This document shows positions 24,617 to 38,000 of a stretch of DNA of 64,000 nt, in pieces. The stretch is from contig NW_026570224.1 of the NCBI RefSeq assembly GCF_019649055.1, positions 2,232,001-2,296,000 of the forward strand, given 5' to 3'. Numbering within the stretch: the stretch's first letter is position 1; each line of letters starts with the position of its first letter. This DNA comes from Paramacrobiotus metropolitanus. Lineage: Eukaryota > Tardigrada > Eutardigrada > Parachela > Macrobiotidae. Made by a program: the position numbers and the translations under genes. The notes beneath the pieces were generated by a model that saw only the letters and a program-made list of their open reading frames with translations, did no database searches and was not told the DNA's origin.

Positions 24617-27600
24617 ATGCTGTTACGGTGGAATTTTGTGTTTATAATAATTATTATTTATGGGTTATGCTGCGGAGTGGCATTGGGTCAGGAGGATACA
24701 TTATCCAGTATATTACAGCGTATGGAAGGTATTACCGCGGAGAAATCCGCCTGTCCACATTCCCTTTCCAAGTATAATCTAACAATTCCCGATTCCTTGC
24801 TCAATACACAATTCCACCGTGAAACCGCGGCGGTGCGACGTTTAGCGCGATTGTTAAACAGCTTTTTGTCGTACCATGTGGGAACGGGAGTTGCGTATAA
24901 GGAATCAGTAGCGAGTAAATTTCAGACGGTTGAACAAGTGGCCCGTTCAGCGGTTAATTTACTTTTGGAATCTGAAGTGAAAATCAAAAGAACGCATGTC
25001 TGCTGGATAAAGGATGCCTCGACGGCAACGGCAGGTGCAGCCGGCGGATTGGGGAATATGGATAATTTCAGCTGTCGTTATTTTCTCAGGAGTACATCGT
25101 CATTGACATCGTCCGCGTCGGCGGATCAGCCAGCGGTGCTAATAACATCAGCACCAGCTACCGGCAGCTCCCAAGTCCAGCCCGCTATTAGCACTGCACA
25201 CCCGGCGACCGCACAATCAATAAGAGAGAAGGAAAAAAATTCAGCTTCACTTATCCGTGATGTGCTGCAATCTAACACTCTTCTCAGGAATGAATTTCAA
25301 GCGGGATGGACGGGTAAATTAAATTGACATCTTTATTAATAAAATGTCGTAAACAACCTCCAGCTTACTTTTGCTAAATTAAAACAGTGTTATGCAACAA
25401 AGCAAAAACAGCTTAGTAATATTGAAAGCCGTTTTGGAATTGAGGCATTGAATTTTACACTTTGACGCAAAACATGTTGAATGATCCTATATACTAAAAA
25501 AACTGGCGTGCATCATAAACGAAATATATTGCAATGAACAAAATTTTATCAAAATTTTTACTTCGAAGTATATGTACTTACTGCATAACGCGCTTGTAAT
25601 CTGATTAAGGATAGCTTTCAGTCTTTCACTATATCTTATAATGTCTTCCAGTTATGTGCTATCCGAAGAAGACAGTATGAACAATTGTAATTTGTACTGC
25701 ACTTTTCTTTTGTAGTTATCGTACTTGTCACTTGGTACGTTTTCTTGCCACAATAGCAGCTAAATTTACATGCGCCTAAAGAACAGTCAGTATACTCGTA
25801 CTAAGGGAAATTAATAAAGAGGCGTTTACATTATTATCGTTATCGCACCACATTTATTAAGCATCATTAATTTTTTTCTATTTACAGCGCCATATTTCGA
25901 CTGCAGTGGCTCTTGGCTCATTACGTACTTAGTGCTTGTAAACAATCGCAAGGATGCCACTTCGGAAAGCGGAAGCCACATCCCGTAAGTAGTGGTGTTT
26001 GTAACACAGGGCACATATACTGTTTGCCGTGCATCTGCTACGTACTACAGAACTCTACGTGTGTTGGGCACGACAACATGCGGGATGAAACCGAAAACCC
26101 ACGATCCTTTAAGTTAATGGTTTTTGTTCCCCTTTGCTCTTTTCCACTGTTATAGCCCATGCAATCAATGCCGTTATGATCAGAGGAAAAATGTAATGTG
26201 CAGACGTTCCATACGCGCACAGGAGATCGTCCACACAGTCAGTCACAGTACCGCACTAATCAAATCACTGGCCTTTCATACATGTTGAAGTTTGCGTTGC
26301 GGAGGGTGCGCGCGCATGCGCAACACTCCTAGTCAAACAGCCATTAAGCACTGAAGATGTCATTTTTTACAAGCCGAAAAATTGGTTTTTGCTTTGCTTT
26401 ATCACTTGAGTCCATTTGCTCATCACTCAATAGCAAGCTTCGCTAAGCATGTCCACTGTGTCGGCGAAATGCAACAGCACACTGCATCCTTAATTCGTCA
26501 GCATTATTAAGGTAGTTAAAAAGTTATGTTTAAACCGCATTCCTATGCCAGCCGACTAGAATTTCTATTCTGTGCGATACTATTGGTTTTATTATTTATT
26601 GATTGAGCTAGGAGGGATAGTAAATAAGTAATGGCAAAACGGACGAAACTGAAACTTAATTCGTCCGGGCCAAGAATTTCTCGCGGGTTTTTTTACATAT
26701 TGGCCAAAGCTGTATATACGATGTTTGCGGAAATCGATTGCGATCGATCTGGATTGCCTTCTGTTGCTGCAGCTTGCTGGCAGTTTGTACATCACACAGA
26801 TTGTGGCTATGCAGATTCGGGGACATGGACGTACGCTTATGTGCTGCTAAAGTTCAAGCAGAGCATTACGCTTTTATTAGCTGGCTTTAACCTTTAATGC
26901 ACAATGTTTAGAATCTTGATTTGATTTTCCCATTGGTATTGTTTAATGCTATCGTCGAGCACAGATCGAGCATGACGAGCGCCGCCTTATGCTTTTGTGT
27001 CCACAAGGCTCACAGCTATTAGGAATCTATGTATGAGTCCTGTTATTGTTTGTAGATCAAATCATCAACATAAAGTAGTTTCATATTTCGATTGCTATTA
27101 AGTACTAGTCTGAAGACAGCGATATAGCTCCAAACAACTGCAATCTCTTGGAGTTTACGGCGCATGATTCTGTTTTTTGCGAATCCATTTCGTTTTATGC
27201 CTCAGAAAAATTCATGACAAACAATTAATTTTTGTACTCTTTTGCCTTTTTCCCCCACTGGTCCCGTTTTTTTGCTTATATCTTTATAGACCTGTTTTTG
27301 TTATACTTGCAAGTCAACCTTCGAGTACTACAAATAATCTGCCGGAAGGCCAATATTAATAGATTTTGGCATCACTGGAAAAAGCAGTCGACGTATCTGG
27401 CAGCGGCTTTGCATACTATAAGTCGGAAAATAATTTTAGTTAGTATATTTGTGCAACCTTAAAAGGTATACACGGCTTTTAACCTCTCGCTGCAGCATAT
27501 TATTTTTAAAAGAGTTGCTATAAAAACCTTCCACTTGTGCAGTTGGTAACATCCAGGATTCTATTAAGTACCAACATGTTCCATTTGCACGTGGCAGGGT

Positions 27601-30600
27601 AATACTTATCAGAATGCCGCGCACGTAGGTAACAAGATAATGTAGCATATAACTTTGGTAGATGCTACATTGAACCCGTGGTGTCTTTTCCTGCCCACCG
27701 AATGCAGAATGCGTTTTGGACGGGTAATGATCTTGTTACATGATGATCCCGTTCAAGAGTTATACATTATCCATAAGATCAATGACAGCGATGAACATTA
27801 GCCGAGCCCATGCGTTAGATACAAATTGTCCTGGTATTTCGCTGTTTGACTTGACTTCGTAGCTCTTGTCATTTGTTTGACGTAAAATTTCTTGTGCTGC
27901 AACTACAAAGTATATGCTGACAACGAAGACAAGATCAGCGAATGAATGTTCTGGAACATAATAAACAATTAATACACAAGGTTATCCACGCCATACCACA
28001 TCGAATACCATTAGTGTTTCTTAAATTTCCTTCGCGACTTATAAACGTTTCAGAAAATATTATTTTGTTGTGATACCGTAACGGTTTCCTTTTTCTGGCG
28101 TGAAGCGTTTTCCGTTCAGCGGACCGGAAATTGCAAGCGCGCTATGCTAATACTTATGCGCTTTGTATTCAGCATAGTTTCCTTAATTTTCATGTTTTAA
28201 CTGCTCTTCGCGTGTAATTTTTTTATCACCTACTAAAGTATTGCGTCAGTAAATGCATCAGATTAGTTTTTACTGCCAACCAAAAATCCTTGAACCTGCA
28301 AAAATCATATATTGGCGGCAATCTTGCAGTACAGTAAATTATTTTCGTCACTATGGCGTCATTATAACAGCTACGAAAGAAATTCGGCTGCTACTTATTA
28401 TATTTTTGTCTTCCAGATACGGAACATTTGGAATGGACATCGATCTGTTAGCATATGTTGATATTAATCAATGCTCAGACGACGAACACCATGAAAATAT
28501 TTTTCGAGCCACACATCGATGTAAACTGCAAACAACTATTGTAAGCAACGTTAGCTACAAAATGGAAACACCAATAAGGAATTTTATAAACGGTACCTGT
28601 ATGAAATTTCATAAACATTTCTTTGCAGTGCCACAATATTTCGGGTTACGGATTTCGCCGCGGCGGTTACCGCTGCGCATGCCAGCCCGGACACTATTCC
28701 CAGTCGGTGGTGACAGAATTTTCTGGTGCAGATATCGAAAGAACCTATGCGCAGAGTGAAGCCGAATATGCTGCCAATTTCAACTGTTTTCGTTGTGCTC
28801 CGGACTGCACGACCTGCACCGATGGCAACCCTTGCGTCGTGACCTATGATATCGTGGCACGAGGCCTTCCACTGGGTGTCCTGGCATTTTGCATTACATG
28901 CGCCCTTTTTGTGGCAGCCGCAGTTTATCGATACCGCCGGCGAAAGGTTGGGCATTAGTTACTTTGATATCATAAACAAAATTTTCTGCCAGTGATGCGG
29001 TGTATAACCTCATTTATGTTTTTAAAGGTCATCGCCTCTGCCACCTGGCCTCTCCTGGAGAACATTATTATGGGAGGCATATTAGTTTATTGCAGTGTGA
29101 TAATTCGTTATTTTCCTCCGACATTTGAACGGTGTATGGCCGAGCCATGGCTTCGTGAACTGGGATTTATGCTGTTCTACTGTGCTGTGATATTAAAACT
29201 TTACAAGTAAGTATGGCCGATATCCAAGCAGACAAAGTGCAGGATTTGCTATTAAATGTTATAATTCTATATTTACTTTCATCACACGCTTTGTTGCAAA
29301 CGCACTGCATGTGCTTGATTTAACAAACAAAAAAATTTTATGAATTTTTTTATACTTATTATGAGACAGTAATTTATGTTTCGTGTTGTATCGTGTATGC
29401 TTTTCTGCTCTTCGTACACTGCACTACAACCTGCCGCAAAAGGATTAGTTATAATCATGCCGTAACTGATTCGTCTACGGTGTGTATAGAATGACGTAGT
29501 ACTCGTAGTTGGATAGCCAACCCATGTAACGCTGTACATCAGAATGTTAGAGTGGATAAAAACTAACAAAAGACTAGGGGAAGTTGTGATAATCGATCGG
29601 TTAGTTTTCAATTTTGATTTGCAGAGTCGTTACGGAGTTTCGCACACGAAAAGCCCATTGTGTGTATGTTCGGGACAAAGATTTGGTGAAATATCACATT
29701 GGCATCATCCTCATCACCATTGCTTTCATGTCAGCCTGGACCAGTATTAGCATGGATCTGCATCGGGAAGGCAAAGAGATCCTTTTGACGCTCGTCAGTA
29801 CAAATCGACGCCGACATACCATCTGTCGGCTTCCCTGGTGGGATTACGTGGCGGAAAGCTGTATGTCTACATAGGGCGAAAATAGTATCCTAAAGCATGT
29901 TGCATGTTTTGTACGTTTTCGGCAAACTCTGATGCTGTGCTATGTGACCTAGGTGAAACTCTCATATTGCTCTGGGGAATTTACCTGAGTTATCTTGCTC
30001 GAAACTCTAAAACGTTGTACATGGAAAGGAAGCTGCTCACCGCCGCGATATGCGTCGAACTGCTGGTTTCGGGCATTTTTTATATCATAAGACATGCCGT
30101 ATGGTATGACGTCCATCCAGATGTCATCTACCTTCTGTATTTTGGAAGGTCTCAGTTAACTATTACGGTTAACCTTTTCGTTATATTCGGAGGAAAGGTA
30201 TAGTAGACAATAGACATATATATGCTCAAACAATCATTTAGACTAAAGTACATAATTAACGTATTTATCTGTTAACACATTTTCATGCTATCCCATATTA
30301 TAAGATAACATAAAATGAGTTAACAGATGAAAACAGTGATTACAGTTGCTCTACAGCAGTCGATTTGGTATATTGAATATGTGTAAGCGTATTTTAATTG
30401 CTAACCATGTTGGTTATTAAATTACATAGGTTATAGATACTATTAAAACGATAAAAACATTGCGTATTAAATTTAAGCTGTACTTAATTATTCTTTATCT
30501 GAATGCTGTTGCAATAACTGCGATTGACCATTTGCAGTGTGCACTTTTTGCTCTAGTACGTATTTGTTAATCGTAATTATCCACGACAACTGTATGCGAG

Positions 30601-31544
30601 ATCGTGGTTCGAACGACTTTGTTCCGTTTTCATTACTGACTTTTTTCAGATATGGTATATTTTTCGACCCCAAGACGATCCTTTCCGTAAGAACCAAGCG
30701 CAAGGCACGCAAGGACGTCCGGCAGAGATGGAGAAGTTGCATGATGGCATATTTGCCGGTGATTTGGAATTGAATCAAATTCCCCTGGCCAATATGGATC
30801 ACGGAGAAATTCGCATGGAGCTACGGCGTCTTTATGCTCAAATGCAAGTACTTAAAACTAAAGCCATGCGACAAGACAATCCTCATATATCAAAAAAGAA
30901 AGGCGGTCGAAAAATGCCACATCGAAGGTGCGTATATGCGAGTGCAGGTACACACTAACGTATTCAGTGTATGAATGACCTTTACTGGAAAAGCGTAATT
31001 TTTTTTAATGGATAGCAGGCGTTCGGTGTGGCCGTATACGATGACACCTGGATTTCGTTTACAGATTTTCCATCCAAGCTTTCAGTTCCCGAACCAGGCA
31101 TCCGAAATATGACGAAGAAACCACAGCCGTTAAGACACCAGAAGAATCGTCAGGCAGTGTCGATAATTATCATGCCGATGCTCCAACGACGATCTATGAA
31201 GATGAGCCCTATAATTCCCCACTTCACTCGGCGGTTGCTAATGTTGTCAATTCCGTTATCAACAAAAAAGGTATCGTTGTTGTATTTTGTTCCCTCCTCT
31301 AATTAGTAAACAACTAAAAAAAGAAATGCACACGGACCGATACGGTAAAACTACAGACTGTATTTGATTCGAAGAAATGTTATTTTTTCAAATGGAAATC
31401 TAACAATAAATGTAACTGGGGCAATTTCGAAAAATAAGGAGCCGAAGTTAACTTTATGACAGGAACACTTACATGCTATTATGTGTCATAAATGTTGTTT
31501 CCATTACAGGAACAAATCAGCACGTTGGCGTAACGAATCTGTGA
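24617..31544 (+). CDS. orphan class C GPCR, GPR158/GPR179 type
   Basis: Ten exons: 24617-25313, 25888-25984, 28417-28540, 28629-28946, 29028-29206, 29625-29860, 29953-30197, 30650-30927, 31065-31270 and 31510-31544. All have GT-AG borders, phases match throughout, and the sum is exactly 2415 nt (804 aa). Order: hydrophobic signal segment (about 1-28, FVFIIIIIYGLCCGVALG), extracellular region with PYFDCSGSW, VDINQC and an EGF-like GYGFRRGGYRCACQPGHY, a second Cys-rich stretch (CFRCAPDCTTC), then seven membrane segments (about 385-635) including FERCMAEPWLRELGF, RLPWWDYVAE and LILLWGIYLSYLAR. The tail has MDHGEIRMELRRLYAQMQ, like the helical segment after TM7 in GPR158. The family is known to bind RGS7-Gbeta5 in vertebrates (Drosophila relative: smog). 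The tail here is much shorter (about 170 aa) than in vertebrate GPR158/179. Confidence 0.9.
26312..26321. promoter_or_regulatory. NRF-1-like palindrome in intron 2
   Basis: GCGCATGCGC in an otherwise AT-rich intron matches the NRF-1/erect-wing binding consensus. Could be a regulatory site or chance. Confidence 0.25.
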
Positions 31545-32098
31545 TGATCCACAACTGGGATGCGTGTAATTCGTATACCAAATAAATTTGATACCAAATA
31601 ATATTTAGTTATTTTTACTTTGTTCAGCTACAGTTAGTCTTCGTTGTGTACCTTTTTGTATTGTTGAAACCGATCGTGAACAAATAAATCGACTGCGATA
31701 AAGCAAGATCATCAGAAGCGCAGCGCTGAATCTGCACAAGTACCACAAAACCATTAGGATTTACGCAAGACAAGGAAATCGAAATCTTTAATTACTTAGC
31801 TGCATACATCACAGATGCATAACCATTGAGCAAAACGCAGCTTTTCTACTCTAGGTCATAAAAGCAACAATTAATTCCGGCACGGTCAAAAAGTACTTCG
31901 GGTTCGGTAGGACAAACGGCGGTATAAAACAAAAATTACTCCAAATAAAAACAAACCACAACGAATAACCATACAAACTAAACCCTCATAAAAAAGCTGT
32001 ACAAACAGGTCAGAATAGCATGGCTGGTACAAAAAAAAGGAAAAACGAACCAACAAATTCGGACACAGAAAGGCACAAACACAGCTACTTCCGGGTAA
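31545..32098. other. tail-to-tail intergenic region
   Basis: The 3' flanks of the GPR158-type gene (+) and Abl (-). Apart from the AATAAA at 31581, nothing was recognised. Confidence 0.6.
31581..31586 (+). terminator. polyadenylation signal AATAAA of the GPR158-type gene
   Basis: AATAAA lies 37 nt after the stop codon at 31542-31544, a usual distance for a short 3' untranslated region. Confidence 0.6.
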
Positions 32099-35000
32099 TC
32101 AAAGTTTCCCCACAAACTGCAGAATATCGTGCAGTACCGACTGCAGATCACGGTAATGAGACGCCGCTCCGCCACCCTTGTTTGAGATTTTTTCCAGCTG
32201 CGACTGTAAACGGGTGAGATGTTCACGCAAGCGAAAACGGGAATGCGGAGGTATCATTTCCAAAAACGCCGAACAACTGCCGACCACCACGGAACACCGT
32301 TCATACACAACTCCGTATTCCACTCCACCAGAATTCTCCAAAAATTCAAGGGCCGAACGGATTTCTTCGCGAAGGTGATCCTGTGATGGGGGAAGAACAA
32401 TTTCGTTTTCCTCCAACGGGGTTCGATCACTGGCGTGCGTTTTACTAGGATTTGGACGGGGCTTGACTGGAACCACTGGCTTCGGCTTGCCCACACGGGT
32501 TTCCCATAAATGTAGTCTACTACGAACAGGATTGACATTCTCCGTCTGCGAACCCTCCGATTCACTAAACTCCGGAGGCGGTGGGGGGAAAAACTCCAAC
32601 ACCGGTCCCTCGGGGATAGGGTTCATATTCCAATGATCCGGTTCATCCGCTCCACCCACATTGACCGCCACCGGACCTATATTCTCTTCGCTTCGCGAAA
32701 CGGCAGCAAACGTTTTAGGAATAATCGGTTTTCCGTGTTTCACAGGGAGTTTCTCCAAGGTGGAGAAGCCATTTAACACTGGCGGAGGAGCAGGTGGTAT
32801 CAGTTGTGGTGTGCCCATGGTTTCCACCGGACGCTGATATTTCGGAGGAGATGGCGGTAGGAATTTCATCTTATCCGTGGAAACACCAGATGAATAAATC
32901 TTTCCCACCGCTCCGTTTCGTGACGGTTTTACCTTCAAGACCGGTGGTTTATCGGCCGGTACTGCCGGTTTCGGTTTACTGACATGTAATCCGTTTTCCG
33001 GTTTGTCAAGGTCTGATTTCTCCCGCTTCAACACATGCCGACCAGCGGGTTCCGGACTGGTTTGCGTGGCCGTCGTGGTCATGGGCGGAGACGGTCGCCT
33101 CGGTGAGACGGGCTCGCCTTCACCACTATAAAGTTTCTTCTCCTCGTCTGAATCATCCGTTTCCGGCAAGGGCTCTTCCTTGGGAACTACATCGGGCTGT
33201 ACCGTTTTACCGCGCTTCAGCGACTCCACGAAACCACCGCTCCTTGACGACCCCTTCGGCAATGTTCCCCACTTGTGAATGGTCTCCTTGACATGACGCT
33301 GCTCCATCGTGGCCACTTGAGTGTCAGCATCACGCATTTTCACACGCAACGGCTTCGGCGGCTTAACCGGCTGACTGCGCATAATCACGTCCGAACCACT
33401 CGTATCGCTTAAATCACTCAGATTCTCCTCTGGGAGATTCTTCAATTTGGATTTCACCAACAGCGTCTCACCTTGACCACCACTCAACATGAGTTTCCGG
33501 TCACGGAACGAACTAGTCCGGCGGGGCGGAGTCGGGGGTACGTTGCGACCGCGGGGCGACACGCGCCCCACCGTCAAACTGGATCCATCGAGATTCGGCA
33601 GACTACGTCGACCTTTTGGCGCTTTCCGTGCTGTTCCCCCGGGACGCTTAACATTGCTTTTTAACTCTTCCAACAAACTTTTCCGCACTTCCTCGTCGTT
33701 CTTCGATCCACTAATAATCTGACACATGCTCTCCAGGCGCTGATTGATCTCCGTAAAATTCGGTCGGTCGGCAGCTTTCCACTCCCAGCAATCGAGCATC
33801 AACTGGTACACCGGACCGGGACATCCGCGTGGCGCTTCCATCCGGTAACCACTTTCGATTTTATGATAGACATCCGCAATATCCACACCGGGATAAGGCG
33901 AATCTCCGTATGTCGCAATTTCCCATAATAAAATTCCAAACGACCACACATCCGACTTGTTGCTGAACTGATTATACGCCAGTCCTTCCGGTGCTGTCCA
34001 CTTGATCGGAAATTTCGCCCCAGCTTTGGCCGTGTAAGTATCATCACGTATAAATCGTGCCAGACCGAAATCGGCAACTTTAATCAAATGATTCTCCCCC
34101 ACCAGACAGTTTCTTGCCGCTAAATCACGATGAATAAACTGGCGTTCTTCTAGGTATGCCATCGCACTGGAAACCTGGGCGGCAATATACATCAGCGTAA
34201 CACCCGACAGCTTTTTCGGATCCGTTTTACGAAGATAATCCAGCAGGTTACCGTGCTGCATAAACTCAGTGACAATGTAAAATGGAAGGTCGCGTGTACA
34301 GACACCGAGCAGTGTGATCAAATTAGGATGGCGCATCTCCTTCATGATGGTGGCTTCCGCCAGGAATTCCTTTAGCTGCATGGTATCTTCGCGGAGCGTT
34401 TTGACAGCAATTCGCGAACTGTTCTTCTTCCAAATCGCTTCATACACTTCGCCATACTGACCCGCGCCCAGTTTGTGTCGCATGGCGATCTCAGCTCGCG
34501 GTATTTCCCATTCATCGGTTTCGACACTGTAAAATATATAATTTCCATTACACAAGCCAAATCCAACCTAAACGCCAAAGCAAAACGCGTTTCCAAAATC
34601 CAGCAAAAACCAAATTCCAAAATCCAGCAAAAACCTTGAAAACTGAACCAGATTTAAAATGAAATTACAACAAAATACTCTGCCAAAATTTGTATGCCAA
34701 ACTCTAATTAAAAAATATGCAAGCTACTTAGTATATTAAATCGCTATCGATTTCCCGGTTTCCGTGTCGACAGTTTATAAGTTCCGTTGACCCATCAACA
34801 GCTATATTCGGAAGACACTGAACGAACTATCGTGGCCACTGAAATAATCGATCTTCACGCATCGATGCAAACAAAAACCGCTTCTATGTGTAACAGTAGC
34901 AGCACGCAGTATCCGCAATCATTCTGTGTGCTTTCCGCTCGTCTACATTCCGAAATCTTGACAGCACAAACTCCTTCTCACGCGCACATCAGCGACCAAT

Positions 35001-38000
35001 TTACGACCAAAACACTTATCTAAATGAGCGAATGTAATTGTGTAGCTAGTAACACATTATCAGGTACGTTACATAAAGAGAACAATATGATTTTTTAAAT
35101 TTACTTATTCACCCATTACATTCGCCTCAAAGGATACTACGCACAAACAGCAGCTTTTAAACAACCTTAATTGCAGCAGCTTTTAAACAACCTTAATTGT
35201 TGACGCCTTGATTATGTTACTCGTACGTGTAATACCTCATGGAGAAGGGTGATTGCTTGGTCCTTTTGGGAGCGGGATAAAGTAGACTGCTGATAAGACC
35301 ATCTGCATGTGCGCAGTGATGACGAACGAGCAACGAAAGACTTTTAAATTGACTATCCGGCGTAATGTAAAGCTTTCCGTCTGGCATTTGATTGATTCGA
35401 TAGTGATAAACTCGGCCTTCGTAGCGCAGTGATATGGACCATTGACCCTCGTTGGATTCCGATTCACGGACCAGAAAACTCCCGTTGATACCACTACTCA
35501 GTAGAAACTCGGCCGTATTGCGGCTGATTTTCCCATGATACCTGCCGTATGGAACAGTTCAATAGGGACGCTTGTACATGATGACCAGTAAAACAGTAAA
35601 AGCTAAGTCTCTCACCAGGAATAACTTTCCAGATTCGAAACGGGAGAAATATAATTGGAAGGCACCCAACCAATCATGCCGCTGGAGAGCAATTCGGCTT
35701 CACACCATTCTTGGGTGCTGTTGTAAGCGATCACGCGCAACTGCTGACCTACAAAGTCAAAACAGTTGGCAGTGGCAGTTCACCATGTGCTGCAAAACTT
35801 CAAAAATAAACCAAGACGCTTAAACAGAGATAACCTTCTTGATGACGCACAAAATCATTGGCGGATGCTCAAATCTTCGAGTTACATATGTGTATTGATA
35901 AAATAACGATAAATTAAAATACATTTTAATGCAGATCCTGAAATAATGTCGCAAGGTAGCAATCCATTAAGCATAATATCACAAACGCTAATGCGCTCCG
36001 ATGATTGCGAAGAAAACTCGAAAACTGAAGATCTGCCACTGTGCAGCGAAGAACGAAGATTTTAGCTCACTACAGCATTTTTAAACAATGAACTGGTTCG
36101 GTTGCACATTCTCCCATCGTGATAGCTGCTAGCACACAAGAAATAATACTTCTACTCAAGTTTTGTACAATCACCTTCTGCGATAACAGTCATTATCAAT
36201 GTGCAAGCTTATATAAATTATTCTCATTTTCTCTCTGAGATCATTCCAGAAAAATGCTCTATCTGCAAATTTTTAAGACTTCCTGGAGCCACATCTGGGT
36301 ATCCAAATACTTGCTCGTTATGCAAGCGACATCAAACGCAAACACGCTAAAAGCTAGTATGAAAATTTAAGTATTACGGGTTACGCCAATATAAACTAGT
36401 ACCAACGTATGTATAACATATAGATATATACCATATATATAATAATACATATATAATATAAACATATATATAATAACGAATCTTCAACAAATTGCACCAA
36501 TTCAAAAACGGAAAAACGTTTTAGCGAATGAAAGCACAACAGTATAACTGAAGCCAAGTTCGGGTGACAGCGCTGAATAACTTGAGCAGTTACCAATTTT
36601 ACTGGGGCAAATTAAGTATTTATTATTGATTTAATATCAAATCTACGCAGTAACCCATCACATATTCCTGTTTCCAAAGGCCGTTAAGTCTAGTATCAAA
36701 TTACAAGCACCATGATAAATACTGTATTACAGAAATACCGTCCTCAGACTGCAGCAGCCGGTAAGTTTGCTGGGTAAAACGACTGATAATGACAGCCTGT
36801 CAATTATTAGATTAGCAATCCACAAAACAAATAGAGTACTGACACGACGAAAGCAAACCGACTATCTTCACAATCAAAATAAAGTTGCATAAAAAATATG
36901 GATTAAAATAAAAATATGGATTAAAATCCCTACGAGTACTATCGCAATCTGGATAGTATAACGAATTCTGTTAACAACTGTAAGTAACTTTTAAGGGATT
37001 CAATAATACGCGGCCCTAAACAAACGCTTAAACAAAAGAAGAAACGCAAAAAACCTAATTTTACAGAAATAAAGCCTTACCTTTCTTAAGCGACAACTGT
37101 TTATCGGCAACTGGCTGGAAGTCATACAGTGCAACACAAACTGGCGAATATTCATCGCTAATAGAATCGCCATCCGAGAAAAGGTTTTCCCTGGAAAGCC
37201 ACCGCGGTTGATCCATAATCGAGCCACTTGCTGTGGAAGTTTCAGTGTCCGAGACTGAACCAGGAACACTGCCGATATTCATATTATCAGACGCCGACGA
37301 AAACTTCCGACTACCGACGACCGAATTTGGTGTAGCTGGTAATGGGCGCGACTGCAGCAAGGCTTCTGCAAAAATGCAAACATGTATTTCACGTCTGTAG
37401 ATCGGAAACCCAAGCGCTTAATCCGAAAAGTTGTCAAAAACAGCCAACACTCAACACACACATATCAGCAATATGACAGTCGTCTCTATTAATCTGTCAA
37501 AGGCGCAGATATTCATCATTAATCAATACTGTGGAAAGAAACATGTGTCCTGAAATTAAAACACGAAAGGTTTACGGGAATGGTCAAGATGGTCCCATTT
37601 CGCGCCTGTGTGAAAACCAAACTATTTGTCAACAAACCAAAACATTCTGCCACTGTACAAGTACACCTATACGCGTAGCAAGAACATTTAAGTACGTCCG
37701 AGCAATTTGCCTAATTAACAAGGTTCAACAAAACAAACCGTGCAGTAATCAAATTTCACCACTTCAGTGCTTGTATCTTTATATGAACCAACACTGACAA
37801 TGGATACAACACTTCAATGCAAAAAGAATGCACATTCACTGATGCTACTCTTTCAACTGGCGCAACCGTTTTCCAGTCAAACGCAAATTCGACAAAAATT
37901 TTAAAATCAGGTCAAAAAGGCGAGCACGCATATCGATTTTCACTCGTCATACATACACACAAATGCGCATACCGTGGAAGCATCTCTCAAAGAGATTGAT

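Noticed and set aside
32178-33722. Plus-strand open frames opposite the Abl large exon
   Set aside because: Shadows of the conserved Abl coding sequence on the minus strand.
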